Below are positions 28,487 to 37,573 of a stretch of DNA of 64,000 nucleotides, one piece after another. Both the position numbers and the translations under genes were made by a program. How positions within the stretch are numbered: position 1 is the first letter of the stretch; every line of letters begins with the position of its first letter. The stretch covers positions 248,001 to 312,000 of the forward strand of contig NZ_BMQW01000004.1 of assembly GCF_014648315.1 (NCBI RefSeq), in the 5' to 3' direction. Under the pieces are notes generated by a model that made no database searches, was not told where the DNA came from, and saw only the letters and a program-made list of their open reading frames with translations. The stretch is from Shewanella ulleungensis. Its GTDB lineage: Bacteria; Pseudomonadota; Gammaproteobacteria; Enterobacterales; Shewanellaceae.

Positions 28487-28795
28487 CCTCCCAACCTTTT
28501 GCTCATTCGATAAAAAAATCAATCATAATATAGGGATGTAATAGAACACCCCATCCTATTTATAAGCTAACTTTAACCAAAAAACCTATTGTTATCTATA
28601 GCCCTATTGGATGTAACAAACACACTCAAAACATTCAATGTAGTAATTCTATTCTTGTATGGACTTATAATATAAAACCCATGTGTTAATAAAATATTAT
28701 CAAATTATGAGCTTAGTCATTGGCTAAATAATATTGCGGATATTACGCTGAATGCTTTATCGCTACTTTTTCTTGTTGCATACCATTAAAGTAGT
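28487..28795. other. AT-rich gap without a recognised gene
   Basis: It holds the presumed promoter of the anchored-protein/lipase unit. No coding frame and no clear terminator for the upstream DUF3465 gene were found. Stops are frequent on both strands. Confidence 0.5.
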
Positions 28796-29242
28796 TTATT
28801 GGTACACATTACCATTGTGCTTCAACCAGCCACCTGGGTGTTGGCCGCGCGGATCGTGGTGAGTCCAATGGATAACCCCGACTTTATTATTAAACTCATA
28901 CACGCCGTGAAACTCAACGCTGTCGCCCACATTTAGGCCGTTTATACGTGGTGCTAAATCAATATTATGAGCAACAAGTAAGGTCGTTCCGCTGGCTATT
29001 TTCAAAATAAATCGTTGGTGACGACTACCTTTTAGATCATCGGCAAGCACTTTTATCACCTCACCAACCCCAGTAACTTGAGCATTGCTTTGTTGATTAT
29101 CAATGGCATTTTGTAGCGCACTGTTACTGTCAACGGTATCACCCGCATAAGCGTTTTTGACTATTTTTGTGGTTGGAAGGTTGTTATCTAAATAGCCAAG
29201 TAACGCGAGACCCAGTAAACAAATGACTAGTATTTTTTTCAT
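28796..29242 (-). CDS. DUF3465 family secreted protein
   Basis: A 148-residue exported protein with an N-terminal hydrophobic signal (ILVICLLGLALLGYL). The body matches the DUF3465 pattern: VTGVGEVIKVLADDLKG, HQRFILKIASGTTLLVAHNID, then GDSVEFHGVYEFN and VIHWTHHDPRGQHPGGWLKH. The histidine-rich end could bind metal. The fold resembles a small OB-type beta-barrel; function is unknown. The ATG at 29242 lies just after the stop of the upstream ClpP-like gene, so the two are coupled. Confidence 0.78.
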   Translation of the reverse strand: MKKILVICLLGLALLGYLDNNLPTTKIVKNAYAGDTVDSNSALQNAIDNQQSNAQVTGVGEVIKVLADDLKGSRHQRFILKIASGTTLLVAHNIDLAPRINGLNVGDSVEFHGVYEFNNKVGVIHWTHHDPRGQHPGGWLKHNGNVYQ

Positions 29243-29244
29243 TA

Positions 29245-30003
29245 TTACCAAATCCCTTGTGATAACAAGCCAAGTTTTTCTTGTTCTAAAATCTTACTAT
29301 GTTGAATTAACAACAAATCTAATACCTCCGGCGATAAACTAAAAATTTGCACTACGTACTCACCAGAACTTGAATGAGTTGCTTGCTCACCTTCATAGGC
29401 AATGTGTAAGCCTAATCGCTTTAAGGTTTTCTGATCATAACTAAATAACTGCGCGTCTCTTTTATCGTGTAACCCTGGCATCATGCCTATCACAGTCACA
29501 ATCTGATTCACCTTTACCTTGTTGAAAAAGTCGAGTTCAGCTTGACGCCATTTCGTAATAAATTGTTCATTTTCTAAGTTAGATTTATCAACTTGATTTT
29601 TGGATTGCTGTAAAGATAAGTAGAGTGGCTGCAATGCACCGCCATGCCAACCTAATAGGCCACCTTGTTTGACCGTAACATCATTACTGGCAGTAGCAAT
29701 ATAATTAGCACAAGATGATGCGCAGACTTTGTCTACTATCACCTTTAACTCGTATTGATATACCAGTTCACCAAATCGAATGCCTGCGAATACTTCACCG
29801 CCACCACTATTGATGATCAGTGATTCTATTTTTGTTGGGCTGTTAGTTATAAGCTGTTCAAAAGAGCCGACATTATCGGCGTTGATTTCACCACTATAAA
29901 CAATTGTGTTTGCTGAGAGTGGATCTATCACCACACTGAAAGGTTCAGGCTGACTGGCGCAGCCCGTTAAGGCGAGCAATAAAACGACAAGTAAATTACG
30001 CAT
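29245..30003 (-). CDS. ClpP/crotonase-fold lipoprotein
   Basis: Lipoprotein with lipobox ALTGC and a body like the ClpP/SppA-type fold (COG3904-like): SLIINSGGGEVFAGIRFGEL, then DKVCASSCANYIATASNDV, where the serine after the cysteine takes the catalytic place, and GGLLGWHGGAL. About 250 residues. It may be an envelope serine peptidase or a catalytically silent relative; histidine and aspartate partners are not certain. It is first in a two-gene unit with the DUF3465 protein. Its promoter region contains eleven copies of a 5-bp repeat ending 39 bases before the ATG, so expression could vary with repeat number. Confidence 0.75.
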   Translation of the reverse strand: MRNLLVVLLLALTGCASQPEPFSVVIDPLSANTIVYSGEINADNVGSFEQLITNSPTKIESLIINSGGGEVFAGIRFGELVYQYELKVIVDKVCASSCANYIATASNDVTVKQGGLLGWHGGALQPLYLSLQQSKNQVDKSNLENEQFITKWRQAELDFFNKVKVNQIVTVIGMMPGLHDKRDAQLFSYDQKTLKRLGLHIAYEGEQATHSSSGEYVVQIFSLSPEVLDLLLIQHSKILEQEKLGLLSQGIW

Positions 30004-30041
30004 TCATATTCCATTATGATAATAAGTGTTATTGGATTCAG

Positions 30042-30096
30042 TTCAATTCAATTCAATTCAATTCAATTCAATTCAATTCAATTCAATTCAATTCAA
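30042..30096. repeat. Pentanucleotide tandem repeat (TTCAA x 11) in the promoter region of the ClpP-like gene
   Basis: Eleven perfect uninterrupted TTCAA units (TTGAA on the minus strand) lie 39-93 bases upstream of the ClpP-like lipoprotein ATG. On the minus strand every unit creates TTGAAT, similar to a -35 hexamer. An AT-rich TTATTATCAT lies between array and start. Perfect short repeats of this length are prone to slippage. Confidence 0.96.
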
Positions 30097-30203
30097 AATA
30101 AGTTACCATGAATGCCTGATTTGACTAGAGAAATAAAAATAACATTCTCGAACTCAATCTAAATACTCACAGTAAAATCGAGTGGCTCTTAGCTAAAATC
30201 AAT

Positions 30204-30232
30204 AAAAAACGCGAAATATTATCGCGTTTTTT
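30204..30232 (-). terminator. Terminator after trxC, bidirectional
   Basis: AAAAAACGCGA (30204-30214) and TCGCGTTTTTT (30222-30232) form a perfect stem with a 7-nt loop and flanking A/T runs. Confidence 0.85.
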
Positions 30233-30269
30233 ATAACAAACTCTGTGCGGCTTTAAACAATTGTAGTGC

Positions 30270-30692
30270 TTATTTTAGCGACGCTAACCATTGATTAAAC
30301 GATGATGCAGGCATCGCACCTGATTGCTGCGCAATGACTTTGCCTTGTTTAAATACCATGAGTGTTGGGATAGACCGAATATTAAACTGCGCAGCCAATG
30401 CTTGCTGCTCTTCAGTGTTGAGCTTACCAAAACGGAATTGTGGCTCCCACGTATTAGCTGCCTGAGTAAACACAGGGGCAAAGTTTTTACACGGACCGCA
30501 CCAACTGGCCCAAAAGTCGACTACAAGTGGTAATTCGGACTTATTAGCATGGTGAGCAAAATTAGTCGCGGTTAACTCTACCGGTTCACCAATAAAGACA
30601 GGCTTTTTACAATGACCACAAGTAGGCTGTTGAGCAAGACGTTCTTCTGGGACACGATTTAAGGTTGAACAGTGTGGACAAGCAATTATCAT
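30270..30692 (-). CDS. trxC: Thioredoxin 2, zinc-containing
   Basis: Cytoplasmic disulfide reductase. The N-terminal zinc module has two CxxC pairs (CPHCSTL and CGHCKKP); the thioredoxin domain carries VDFWASWCGPCKNFAP with the active-site CGPC and the cis-proline loop RSIPTLMVF. Length 140 residues matches E. coli TrxC (139). GAGG sits seven bases before the ATG. It stands alone with its own terminator; in relatives it is induced by oxidative stress. Confidence 0.95.
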   Translation of the reverse strand: MIIACPHCSTLNRVPEERLAQQPTCGHCKKPVFIGEPVELTATNFAHHANKSELPLVVDFWASWCGPCKNFAPVFTQAANTWEPQFRFGKLNTEEQQALAAQFNIRSIPTLMVFKQGKVIAQQSGAMPASSFNQWLASLK

Positions 30693-30795
30693 GATTTGAC
30701 CTCATCAACTTCATTATTGAGACGATTAAATCATAAACCTTGTTGATGTGTTAATCGAATTATCGATGTATATTTTATTACGCTACAAATAATGC

Positions 30796-31164
30796 TTATA
30801 ACAAATAACCAGAAATTATTTTTGATATTTCCAGCATTGAGGACTTACCAGTAAACTCGAATTTTACTTTGCCAATAGCTGAGAAGTATATTTCTAATTC
30901 AGAATCTAGATCAAAAGTGCCAGATGTCTCAATTGAATAGGCCACAATATTTTTGTACGGCAAAGACGTAAAATCCTTCTTGCTACCAGTAATACCTTGA
31001 ACATTAACTGCAATAATTCGCTTATTGGTAAAAACGACGCCATCGCGCATCGTTTTATACGAATCAACTATTTGCTCATCATCTAACAGTAAATCCTTCA
31101 CTTTTTCTGCAAAATCAGAGTTTTGCTTAAGCTTAAAAAAGCCTTTATTATTAAAATCTATCAT
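30796..31164 (-). CDS. Bacterial PH-domain protein
   Basis: A 122-residue soluble protein with the layout of the bacterial pleckstrin-homology family (PF08000 type): KVKDLLLDDEQIVDSYKTMRDGVVFTNKRIIAVNVQG, SLPYKNIVAYSIET, and the closing amphipathic helix. The TNKRIIAV strand is characteristic. No membrane segment or partner gene is seen. AAAGGA precedes the ATG by six bases. Cellular role unknown. Confidence 0.8.
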   Translation of the reverse strand: MIDFNNKGFFKLKQNSDFAEKVKDLLLDDEQIVDSYKTMRDGVVFTNKRIIAVNVQGITGSKKDFTSLPYKNIVAYSIETSGTFDLDSELEIYFSAIGKVKFEFTGKSSMLEISKIISGYLL

Positions 31165-31271
31165 AAAATATCCTTTATATTTAAAGTCCAGGTTGAGCTA
31201 GATGTTATGACTATGGCCTTCTAAGCAAGCAGACCCCTCTCAATAATGTGAACAGTAGTACTCAATACCCA

Positions 31272-31808
31272 CTAGCAACCAGTGGTAACAGTCGTGATCT
31301 CCGGTTCGCCAGTACTCTTCCAGTGGTATTGGAAATAACAATTGGTTGCTATGACTTGTGCAGATGTCGGCTGTGAGATGTCCAAAGCCAACCTTGGTGC
31401 TGCGGCGACAACATAACTACCACTTAACGTATAAATACGATAAGCCCATTCATCCATGTCTAAACCTGCGGCTTCAAAAATCTCTGGCGATGTGGTGTAT
31501 ACGGCATTAAAACCACTACCACTGGCGTTAGCAGCAGCGGCCCAAGGTTGATAATTACTGCCTTTAACCCCTGAAAATTCAACCGTATCCGTCATTGCGC
31601 TACCGGAAGTTAATGTTTTGGTCTTAAATAAGGTTACTGCAGTTTTGATCGACCCTACAGCCCCATTTATTGCGGCGATATGAGCATCTGTTTTTAAATT
31701 AATAAATTTGGGTGCGGCCACCACGGCTAAAATGCCTAAAATAATGATAACCACTACCAATTCAATCAGGGTAAAACCAGTTTGACGTGAAGTGTTTAAT
31801 TTTTTCAT
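31272..31808 (-). CDS. Type IV/MSHA-like prepilin, isolated
   Basis: Class III signal peptide: a short basic leader, then cleavage site [25 protein letters not shown] with Glu at mature position 5. The globular part ends with a cysteine pair ([11 protein letters not shown] ... TVTTGC), as in MSHA-type pilins. 178 residues. Processing and export would need a prepilin peptidase and assembly machinery coded elsewhere, since none is nearby. It may be an extra minor or alternative pilin. Family confident, system uncertain. Confidence 0.85.
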   Translation of the reverse strand: MKKLNTSRQTGFTLIELVVVIIILGILAVVAAPKFINLKTDAHIAAINGAVGSIKTAVTLFKTKTLTSGSAMTDTVEFSGVKGSNYQPWAAAANASGSGFNAVYTTSPEIFEAAGLDMDEWAYRIYTLSGSYVVAAAPRLALDISQPTSAQVIATNCYFQYHWKSTGEPEITTVTTGC

Positions 31809-32035
31809 ATTGCAGCACTCTTAAACCTGTTATACATAGCCCCATTCGCGCTTCATGAGACACAAATATCAATAGAATAAATATGTTAACTCAAACTTTA
31901 CTAACAATTACATTGGATTGAAATAAAAATCATGAAATGTGACTGAGAATAGTGGCAATTCGCTACAACAGTGGCTCTAACTTCAACAATGAAGACAGTA
32001 TTGCTAAACAAATATAATCGGACATGTTAAGAGCA

Positions 32036-32686
32036 CTAAATCTTTTCGGGCTTAAAAGCCGATGCACTCTTTTTCACTTTAGTCTCAACATAGGCCTGGT
32101 AACGGCCGGGCTTATGATTAATGGCAATCAGCACATTCAACATAGCAGCCCCCATTACCGACAAGAAGACCACTTCAACAGGGAACATCAGCAACGAAGA
32201 ACTTAAAATAATGGTGTCGATTAATAATCCAAAATTTCCGGCTCGGATTGAATATTTGTTTTGTAAATAAAGCGCCAAAATACCCAAACCACCTAAACTC
32301 GATTTATGCCTAAACATAATCAACATGCCAACACCAATTAACATTCCGCCAACTGATGCGGCAAATACGGGATGAACATTATCGATATGAATAAGCATCG
32401 GCATGTAATCTGTCATCACTGAAATGATGGATACTGAAATGAACGTATTGATAGTAAAACGCTTAGAGAGTTTGGTCCATGCAATGTAATAAAAAGGCAC
32501 ATTGACCAAGAAAAATAGCACCCCAAAACTTAACGATGACAAGTGCATACCGATAATTGCAATACCAGCAGTCCCTCCAGTAATCAGTTGATTACTGTTA
32601 TAGAGAGTTACACCTAAAGACACCATTACACCTGCGCAAAACAAAGCCATAATGTCTTCGTAAAATCGGTGTGTTGGGAATTGCAT
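32036..32686 (-). CDS. YitT family membrane protein
   Basis: A 216-residue inner-membrane protein with about five helices. The YitT/DUF161 pattern is visible: FCAGVMVSLGVTLYNSNQLITGGTAGIAI, then LVNVPFYYIAWTKLSKRFT and MLIMFRHKSSLGGLGILALYL. The ATG at 32686, with AGGA ten bases upstream, is preferred over 32746. Function is poorly known; some relatives are discussed as small-molecule transporters. Confidence 0.82.
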   Translation of the reverse strand: MQFPTHRFYEDIMALFCAGVMVSLGVTLYNSNQLITGGTAGIAIIGMHLSSLSFGVLFFLVNVPFYYIAWTKLSKRFTINTFISVSIISVMTDYMPMLIHIDNVHPVFAASVGGMLIGVGMLIMFRHKSSLGGLGILALYLQNKYSIRAGNFGLLIDTIILSSSLLMFPVEVVFLSVMGAAMLNVLIAINHKPGRYQAYVETKVKKSASAFKPEKI

Positions 32687-33170
32687 GTTATTTTTATCCT
32701 TCTTTAACCAATGTGCTGACACATCATTTAAGTCGGTGATGCGCAATGCAACAACACCTCGAAGGCGCGCAGTTTACAGATTCACAGTAGATTTAACAGT
32801 GAATAAAACAAGACAAATATTGAATAACAAGCCACTAATGTACAAAAAACTTTACAGGTGGCTCGAGGGAGTAAATAAAATGATACGCCCATGAGATTTA
32901 TCAGCTAAGAATGACCAAAAAACTATGCTCCAGCACATAATTAGTTTATGAATTGCGATATACACAATAAGTGTAAAAATATTTGTCGTTACAGATCAAC
33001 AACGACAAAATATTCCAGCCTTACAGATGACATTATTCACATTAGGCTAACAATAAGCTTTATTTATTACAGCAATTGCCACGCAGAATCACTATCCAAA
33101 CTAATAACAATAAAAACAACAGCATAAATCAACACCAAAAGCCAAAAACACCAACATCTAGTTACAAAAA
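32687..33170. other. Intergenic region with one hairpin
   Basis: No gene is recognised. On the minus strand AACGACAAAATATT region (33001-33014) pairs with 32978-32990 around a 10-nt loop and is followed by a T run, making a likely terminator for the CoA-transferase gene. The remainder is AT-rich. Confidence 0.5.
32978..33014 (-). terminator. Probable terminator downstream of the CoA-transferase
   Basis: Arms AATATTTGTCGTT and AACGACAAAATATT match except for one bulged base. On the minus strand the stem is followed by TTTTTACAC. It lies about 157 bases after the stop, so its link to that gene is tentative. Confidence 0.5.
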
Positions 33171-34457
33171 TTAAACCCTTAGACGCCACATTTTAAATGC
33201 TTCTTGGCATAATTGTTCTCTAAACTTAGGGTGAGCAATATCGATTAATGCCCGAGCGCGTTCACGTAACGATTTAGCGCGTAAATATGCACAACCATAC
33301 TCGGTAACAATATAATGAACATGGGCACGAGTCGTCACAACACCAGCCCCAGGAGAGAGTACCGTTGCAATCCGCGAGACTGTGCCGTTGGCAGCCGTGC
33401 TAGGAAGAGCAATAACAGAACGCCCCCCTTCTGACAGCCCTGCTCCGCGTATAAAATCCATTTGTCCGCCCACACCTGAGTATATTTTTGTTCCTAAAGA
33501 GTCAGCACAAACCTGACCCGATATATCAACTTGTAACGCCGAGTTAATCGACATGACATTGGGGTTTTTACGAATTATCGCAGTGTCATTCACCTGCTCA
33601 ATGTCCATAAAGATCACAGAGGGATTATCATCGACAAAATCGTAAAGTCGTTGGCTACCAAGCGCAAAACCTGTCACGATTTTCCCTGGATGAACTTTTT
33701 TACGACTGTTATTGATTACGCCTAATTCAACTAAATTCAGCACGCCATCTGAAAAGAGTTCGGTATGAACGCCCAAATCTTTATGCGCGGTTAAGCACGA
33801 TAATACTGCATCAGGGATCGCGCCTATGCCCATTTGCAAACAATCGCCATCGCGAACTAAGGTGGCCACATGTTGACCTATGGCTTGGCTAGTTTTATCA
33901 CTTGAGTCGATTAAATGTTGTGGAAGCGGCATGCTTTGCTCAAATACAGCCGCGAACTTGCTGTAATGAATAAACCCATCACCGTGGGTGCGAGGCATCA
34001 TGGGATTAATGTGAGCAATAATTTTACCCGCCATTTGGCAGGCCGCTAACGTTGCCTCAACCGATATACCTAACGAACAGATACCATGTTTGTCTGGTGG
34101 GGAAACTTGAACGATAGCGGTGTCGATATGCTGTTCGCCGGAACGAAACAACTTGGGCACTTCAGACAAGAATATTGGCACATAATCAGCCTCACCTTGT
34201 TGCAACAGCGAGCGTGTGGGTGTTCCAGCAAAGAAACAACGATGGCGTAGATGATCCTTTAAACGGGGATCACTTAACGACTCTGCACCCTCGGTATGCA
34301 ACTGCAATAATGTTAAACCATGCTTTGTTAACGCATGTTGGGCCAGAGCATCAAGCAGAAGCTTTGGTGTAGCCCCCATAGAGTGAGTCCATAAAGTTTC
34401 GTTGTTTTCAATTAACGAAACAGCTTCTAACGCACTGCGACAAATTATCGGTTTCAT
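33171..34457 (-). CDS. Acetyl-CoA hydrolase / CoA-transferase family protein
   Basis: Cytoplasmic CoA-transferase of the Cat1/4-hydroxybutyrate CoA-transferase group. Signatures: QVSPPDKHGICSLGISVE, QMGIGAIPDAVLSCL, ELFSDGVLNLVE, YSGVGGQMDFIRGAGLSEGGRSVIALPST and HYIVTEYGCAYLRAKSLRERA. 428 residues, full length. It may move CoA between acetate or a short-chain acid and acetyl-CoA. It is alone on its strand, so context does not refine the acid. Confidence 0.87.
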   Translation of the reverse strand: MKPIICRSALEAVSLIENNETLWTHSMGATPKLLLDALAQHALTKHGLTLLQLHTEGAESLSDPRLKDHLRHRCFFAGTPTRSLLQQGEADYVPIFLSEVPKLFRSGEQHIDTAIVQVSPPDKHGICSLGISVEATLAACQMAGKIIAHINPMMPRTHGDGFIHYSKFAAVFEQSMPLPQHLIDSSDKTSQAIGQHVATLVRDGDCLQMGIGAIPDAVLSCLTAHKDLGVHTELFSDGVLNLVELGVINNSRKKVHPGKIVTGFALGSQRLYDFVDDNPSVIFMDIEQVNDTAIIRKNPNVMSINSALQVDISGQVCADSLGTKIYSGVGGQMDFIRGAGLSEGGRSVIALPSTAANGTVSRIATVLSPGAGVVTTRAHVHYIVTEYGCAYLRAKSLRERARALIDIAHPKFREQLCQEAFKMWRLRV

Positions 34458-34620
34458 CTAAATAACTCGAGGTAATTAAGCTATTTGTAGTGTAAGGAGG
34501 AACATCTGTATTTAATAGTTTTTCCCACAATGACGCCGAGTTAAAAGTAACAGTTGAGATTGATATCAATCAAATGGGTTATTTGAGAGGCTTAACACAT
34601 CAACACTGTAGATTCTGTCC

Positions 34621-34752
34621 ATGATTAAAAATACAGAAGATAAGCCAGATATAGATACTCTAGATTGTACGATACTAATATGGCGGGGTGACTCAGATAA
34701 AAAGCTTAGCTCACTAAGCAAACGCTTTTATGAACCTTTGGTAAAGAGGTGA
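34621..34752 (+). pseudogene. Short ORF resembling the start of an ECF sigma factor, probable relic
   Basis: A 43-codon frame (ATG to TGA) reads ...ILIWRGDSDKKLSSLSKRFYEPLVKR, which resembles the first helices of ECF sigma factor region 2 (typical pattern: W-x-x-G-D-x-x-A-L-x-x-L-x-x-x-Y). Nothing after the stop continues the family in any frame that I could follow, and no ribosome site is present. An imperfect 18-bp direct repeat (34698-34715 and 34818-34835) overlaps its end. Likely a decayed gene, but a chance match is possible. Confidence 0.25.
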
Positions 34753-34854
34753 AGTCTGGATGCAGTAAAGCCAATAGTTGGCCCAACTAAAAATTGTTTA
34801 GCGATGTAAGCTATCTGTAAAAAGCCTAGCTCACTCACTTTTGCCGTTCAAATA

Positions 34855-35343
34855 TTAAAAAATATCATTAAGGTCTTGTATTGCATCAATCACCATACCC
34901 GTACCAATGCTAATCAATAGCAAATCAGTACCAACACGGACAATCTTTTGTCCTTCTGGTGTACGACCTAGCTGAACAGTAAGCGCAGATGGTACATCGT
35001 AGTAAACAACATCAGCAGGTAATGAGTAACCTTTGCGCCATTGCTTAGCAATGCCCGGTGGTTGGCAGCGGTTATTTTTTTTGGCTAAGCCTGGTGGACA
35101 ATGCTTAGCATCACGGTTGGTATAATAGTAATTATTAATAATGACTTGGCGATCGTTACTAAAATAGGTTTGATAACTCTCTTCATGTTCGTGATCATTT
35201 TTTTTATCATGCTTTTTTTCATGTTTGTCAGATTTATTCTTACCACTATTACCCTGCGAGTCGTTGTCTTTTGCGAAACTGTAACCTGAAGAGCACACCA
35301 ATAAGGTGCTGATAATAATCAATGGGATGATATGACGATTCAT
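34855..35343 (-). CDS. RcnB-like periplasmic protein
   Basis: Exported 162-residue protein with signal peptide ending GYSFAKD. A His/Lys/Asp-rich linker follows (DKHEKKHDKKNDHEHEE), which could bind metal ions. The C-terminal domain has the RcnB-family pattern: CPPGLAKKNNRCQPPGIAKQ, then WRKGYSLPADVVYYDVP and a final RVGTDLLLISIGTGMVIDAI. E. coli RcnB limits nickel/cobalt loss, but most family members are uncharacterised and no rcnA is adjacent. AAGGA lies nine bases before the ATG. Confidence 0.78.
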   Translation of the reverse strand: MNRHIIPLIIISTLLVCSSGYSFAKDNDSQGNSGKNKSDKHEKKHDKKNDHEHEESYQTYFSNDRQVIINNYYYTNRDAKHCPPGLAKKNNRCQPPGIAKQWRKGYSLPADVVYYDVPSALTVQLGRTPEGQKIVRVGTDLLLISIGTGMVIDAIQDLNDIF

Positions 35344-35523
35344 AAGATAAATTCCTTTACGATTAAATATGCGCTGATTACAAAATTAAACCAGCGATAT
35401 ACCTTATCGTTAAAAAACCAAATACTTTTAACGATATGGTTGATATGGATGCAAAGGTAGTCGTATACAGCGCGCTTGTCGACTCTAAGTATATTATTGA
35501 TTATTAATGTTCGCGTATCATTG

Positions 35524-35874
35524 CTACTTTTGTTTCAATGCCAATTGTGAAAACAAGACACCGTCCCAACCGTGTTGCATAAACTGGCGAATATTTTGAT
35601 GATCGCCGCCCTGAGGCGTGGCCACAACATCACGATAATGCTGGCCAAATAATATTAACGTTTGTTGTTGTGTTAATTGTTGGATTTGTCCAAATGCGAA
35701 CACTTTACAAGAGCCAGAGTTTTGCCCAGCATCATTTAGTTGATCACCATTTTTAAAAGCGCTTGGGGTAAAATCGTAATGCGCATCAATCAATGCCATT
35801 GTCTCTTCAAAACGCAGTTCATCAGCTCGTTCGTCTAACGATGTTATAAATTCACTTATTGATATTACAGCCAT
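35524..35874 (-). CDS. HopJ type III effector family protein
   Basis: A 116-residue cytoplasmic protein that matches the HopJ family (PF08888): ISEFITSLDERADELRFEETMALIDAHYDFTPSAFKNGD, then NSGSCKVFAFGQIQQLTQQQTLILFGQHYRDV and NIRQFMQHGWDGVLF. In spite of the name, family members occur widely in bacteria without type III secretion and no such genes are here, so it is probably housekeeping. The ATG at 35874 is chosen over 35919 because the upstream codons are not family-like. Confidence 0.85.
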   Translation of the reverse strand: MAVISISEFITSLDERADELRFEETMALIDAHYDFTPSAFKNGDQLNDAGQNSGSCKVFAFGQIQQLTQQQTLILFGQHYRDVVATPQGGDHQNIRQFMQHGWDGVLFSQLALKQK

Positions 35875-36077
35875 AAACCTTACTCTACTTTGCCAAAATA
35901 ATAAGTAAAACAATAACAAAATAGCGGCAGTTTCAATAGTGAAAAAGACTTAATAAGCAGGTGATACAGTTAAATTAGCAAATATTGATAAGCTGAGCGG
36001 TTGAGGCCAATTGTTTCAATTTACTGTAATAGGCAATGTGTTTGCCCAAATGAACACCAAGCTATTAACGCGCAATA

Positions 36078-37376
36078 TTATTTCAGCTTCATAGCTGCAA
36101 AATCTGGCCGCGGTAACGTTTCCAAGATACCGTACAAATAAATCACCACCAGCGACAATATTGCGCCAATGATAAACAACCAATAGCCACCAAGATGATC
36201 GAGTATGATCCCGCCGCCCAATGGTGCAATGGCAAAACCCACTTCGTAAAATGACGACGCGCCAAAATAAGCACCTCGTAAATGTTTAGGAGCAAGACGA
36301 TCGATATGTACATTCATAGTGGGGAATAAAATAGTTTCCGCTAAGCTCATTATCACAATGGCACCAATCCATCCCCAAAATAAATCGATTGGGTTATAGG
36401 CTAACCAAACTTGTGAAGCCATTAACAGCACTAACCCAAACTGAATACGATGAATTAAACTGTAACCCGCCATTAAACGCAGTAATAAAAATTGAGTCGA
36501 CACAATCACTAACGCATTGGTAAAAATCATTGCTGAAATGAGCTGCAATAAATTTGGAGCATTAGCACGGGTGAGATATTGAATTAACGAACTGTCCATT
36601 TGTGCATAAATAAACATACACAATATATTGGCCAAAATAAGGCATTGTAGTAACTTATCTTGTAATAATATTGCGACAACTTGTTGGCGACTCACATGTG
36701 CAGGTTTACGTTTAACGGCTACGACAGGGTCTCCCATGGCAGGAATAAGCTCATCTGGCACTTGCTCAATAGTGCAATTAACGCGTTGTTTAGCTTGGTG
36801 TGCAAACCCCCAATATAACAACAAAATCAACACAGCAAATGCAACCGCAGTAATGTAAAAACTTGACTGCTGACCCGTTAAACCTAACCACACACCTAGC
36901 ATAGGTCCCACAGCACAGCCAACATTCACGATAAAATATAAAGACTGCATCGCCAACTCACGTGTTTGGGGGGCGTCAATAATATCGCCGATGGTAGCTG
37001 AGGTAAGCGGTCGCCATAATGAGGTGGCAATTGAGCATAGGGTCATCACAATGGCGTAACCGCTGACAGAATCAACTTCGGCCAATAATGAAAATGAAAT
37101 AATGTATAAAATACCAGTAAGGTACATTAGCTTTTGACGACCAATTCGGTCTGATAATGCACTACCAATAAAACTAGTGAACACTGCAATAAATGCTGCA
37201 CAAGACAGTACCAGGCCAACTTCAGTTGCGCTTAAGGCGAATTTTTCATACAAGATGACAGCCAAAAATGGCCATACCATGAAATAACTTCCGCGGGTAA
37301 TAAACGAACCAAACAACAATATCCACATTAAACGTGGAAACTGTTTAAACCGCGTTAAAGAAACATCACTGTGCAC
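36078..37376 (-). CDS. Major facilitator superfamily transporter, MdtH-like
   Basis: A 432-residue inner-membrane protein with 12 predicted helices. The MFS signature loop after helix 2 is GSALSDRIGRQKLMYLTG. Early residues (FGSFITRGSYFMVWPFLAVILYEKF) resemble the MdtH/YttB multidrug-efflux group. A long central loop (residues about 200-235, KRKPAHVSRQQ) separates the halves. The start is a GTG, with AAGGA six bases upstream. Substrate unknown; no regulator is adjacent. Confidence 0.83.
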   Translation of the reverse strand: MHSDVSLTRFKQFPRLMWILLFGSFITRGSYFMVWPFLAVILYEKFALSATEVGLVLSCAAFIAVFTSFIGSALSDRIGRQKLMYLTGILYIISFSLLAEVDSVSGYAIVMTLCSIATSLWRPLTSATIGDIIDAPQTRELAMQSLYFIVNVGCAVGPMLGVWLGLTGQQSSFYITAVAFAVLILLLYWGFAHQAKQRVNCTIEQVPDELIPAMGDPVVAVKRKPAHVSRQQVVAILLQDKLLQCLILANILCMFIYAQMDSSLIQYLTRANAPNLLQLISAMIFTNALVIVSTQFLLLRLMAGYSLIHRIQFGLVLLMASQVWLAYNPIDLFWGWIGAIVIMSLAETILFPTMNVHIDRLAPKHLRGAYFGASSFYEVGFAIAPLGGGIILDHLGGYWLFIIGAILSLVVIYLYGILETLPRPDFAAMKLK

Positions 37377-37573
37377 TTTTTATCCTTAAAGAGTGACGCT
37401 AAAAATAGAATATGACAGGTTAAGTTGATTTAGTTTTGTAAAACTGCTTAATAATTTAATCGTATAGAAATTAATGACATTGAGCCAGAATTAAAATGCG
37501 CCAGACAAGGCGCATGGACTAAACACATCGACAACTACAATAAAAACAAATATCAGGATAATAAAAAGTGAGC

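Noticed and set aside
27821..28522. Longer start (TTG at 28522) for the anchored protein
   Set aside because: The ATG at 28486 has a usable ribosome site and begins directly before the membrane helix.
35524..35874. Type III secretion effector
   Set aside because: HopJ-family proteins are widespread in bacteria lacking type III secretion and no secretion genes are present.
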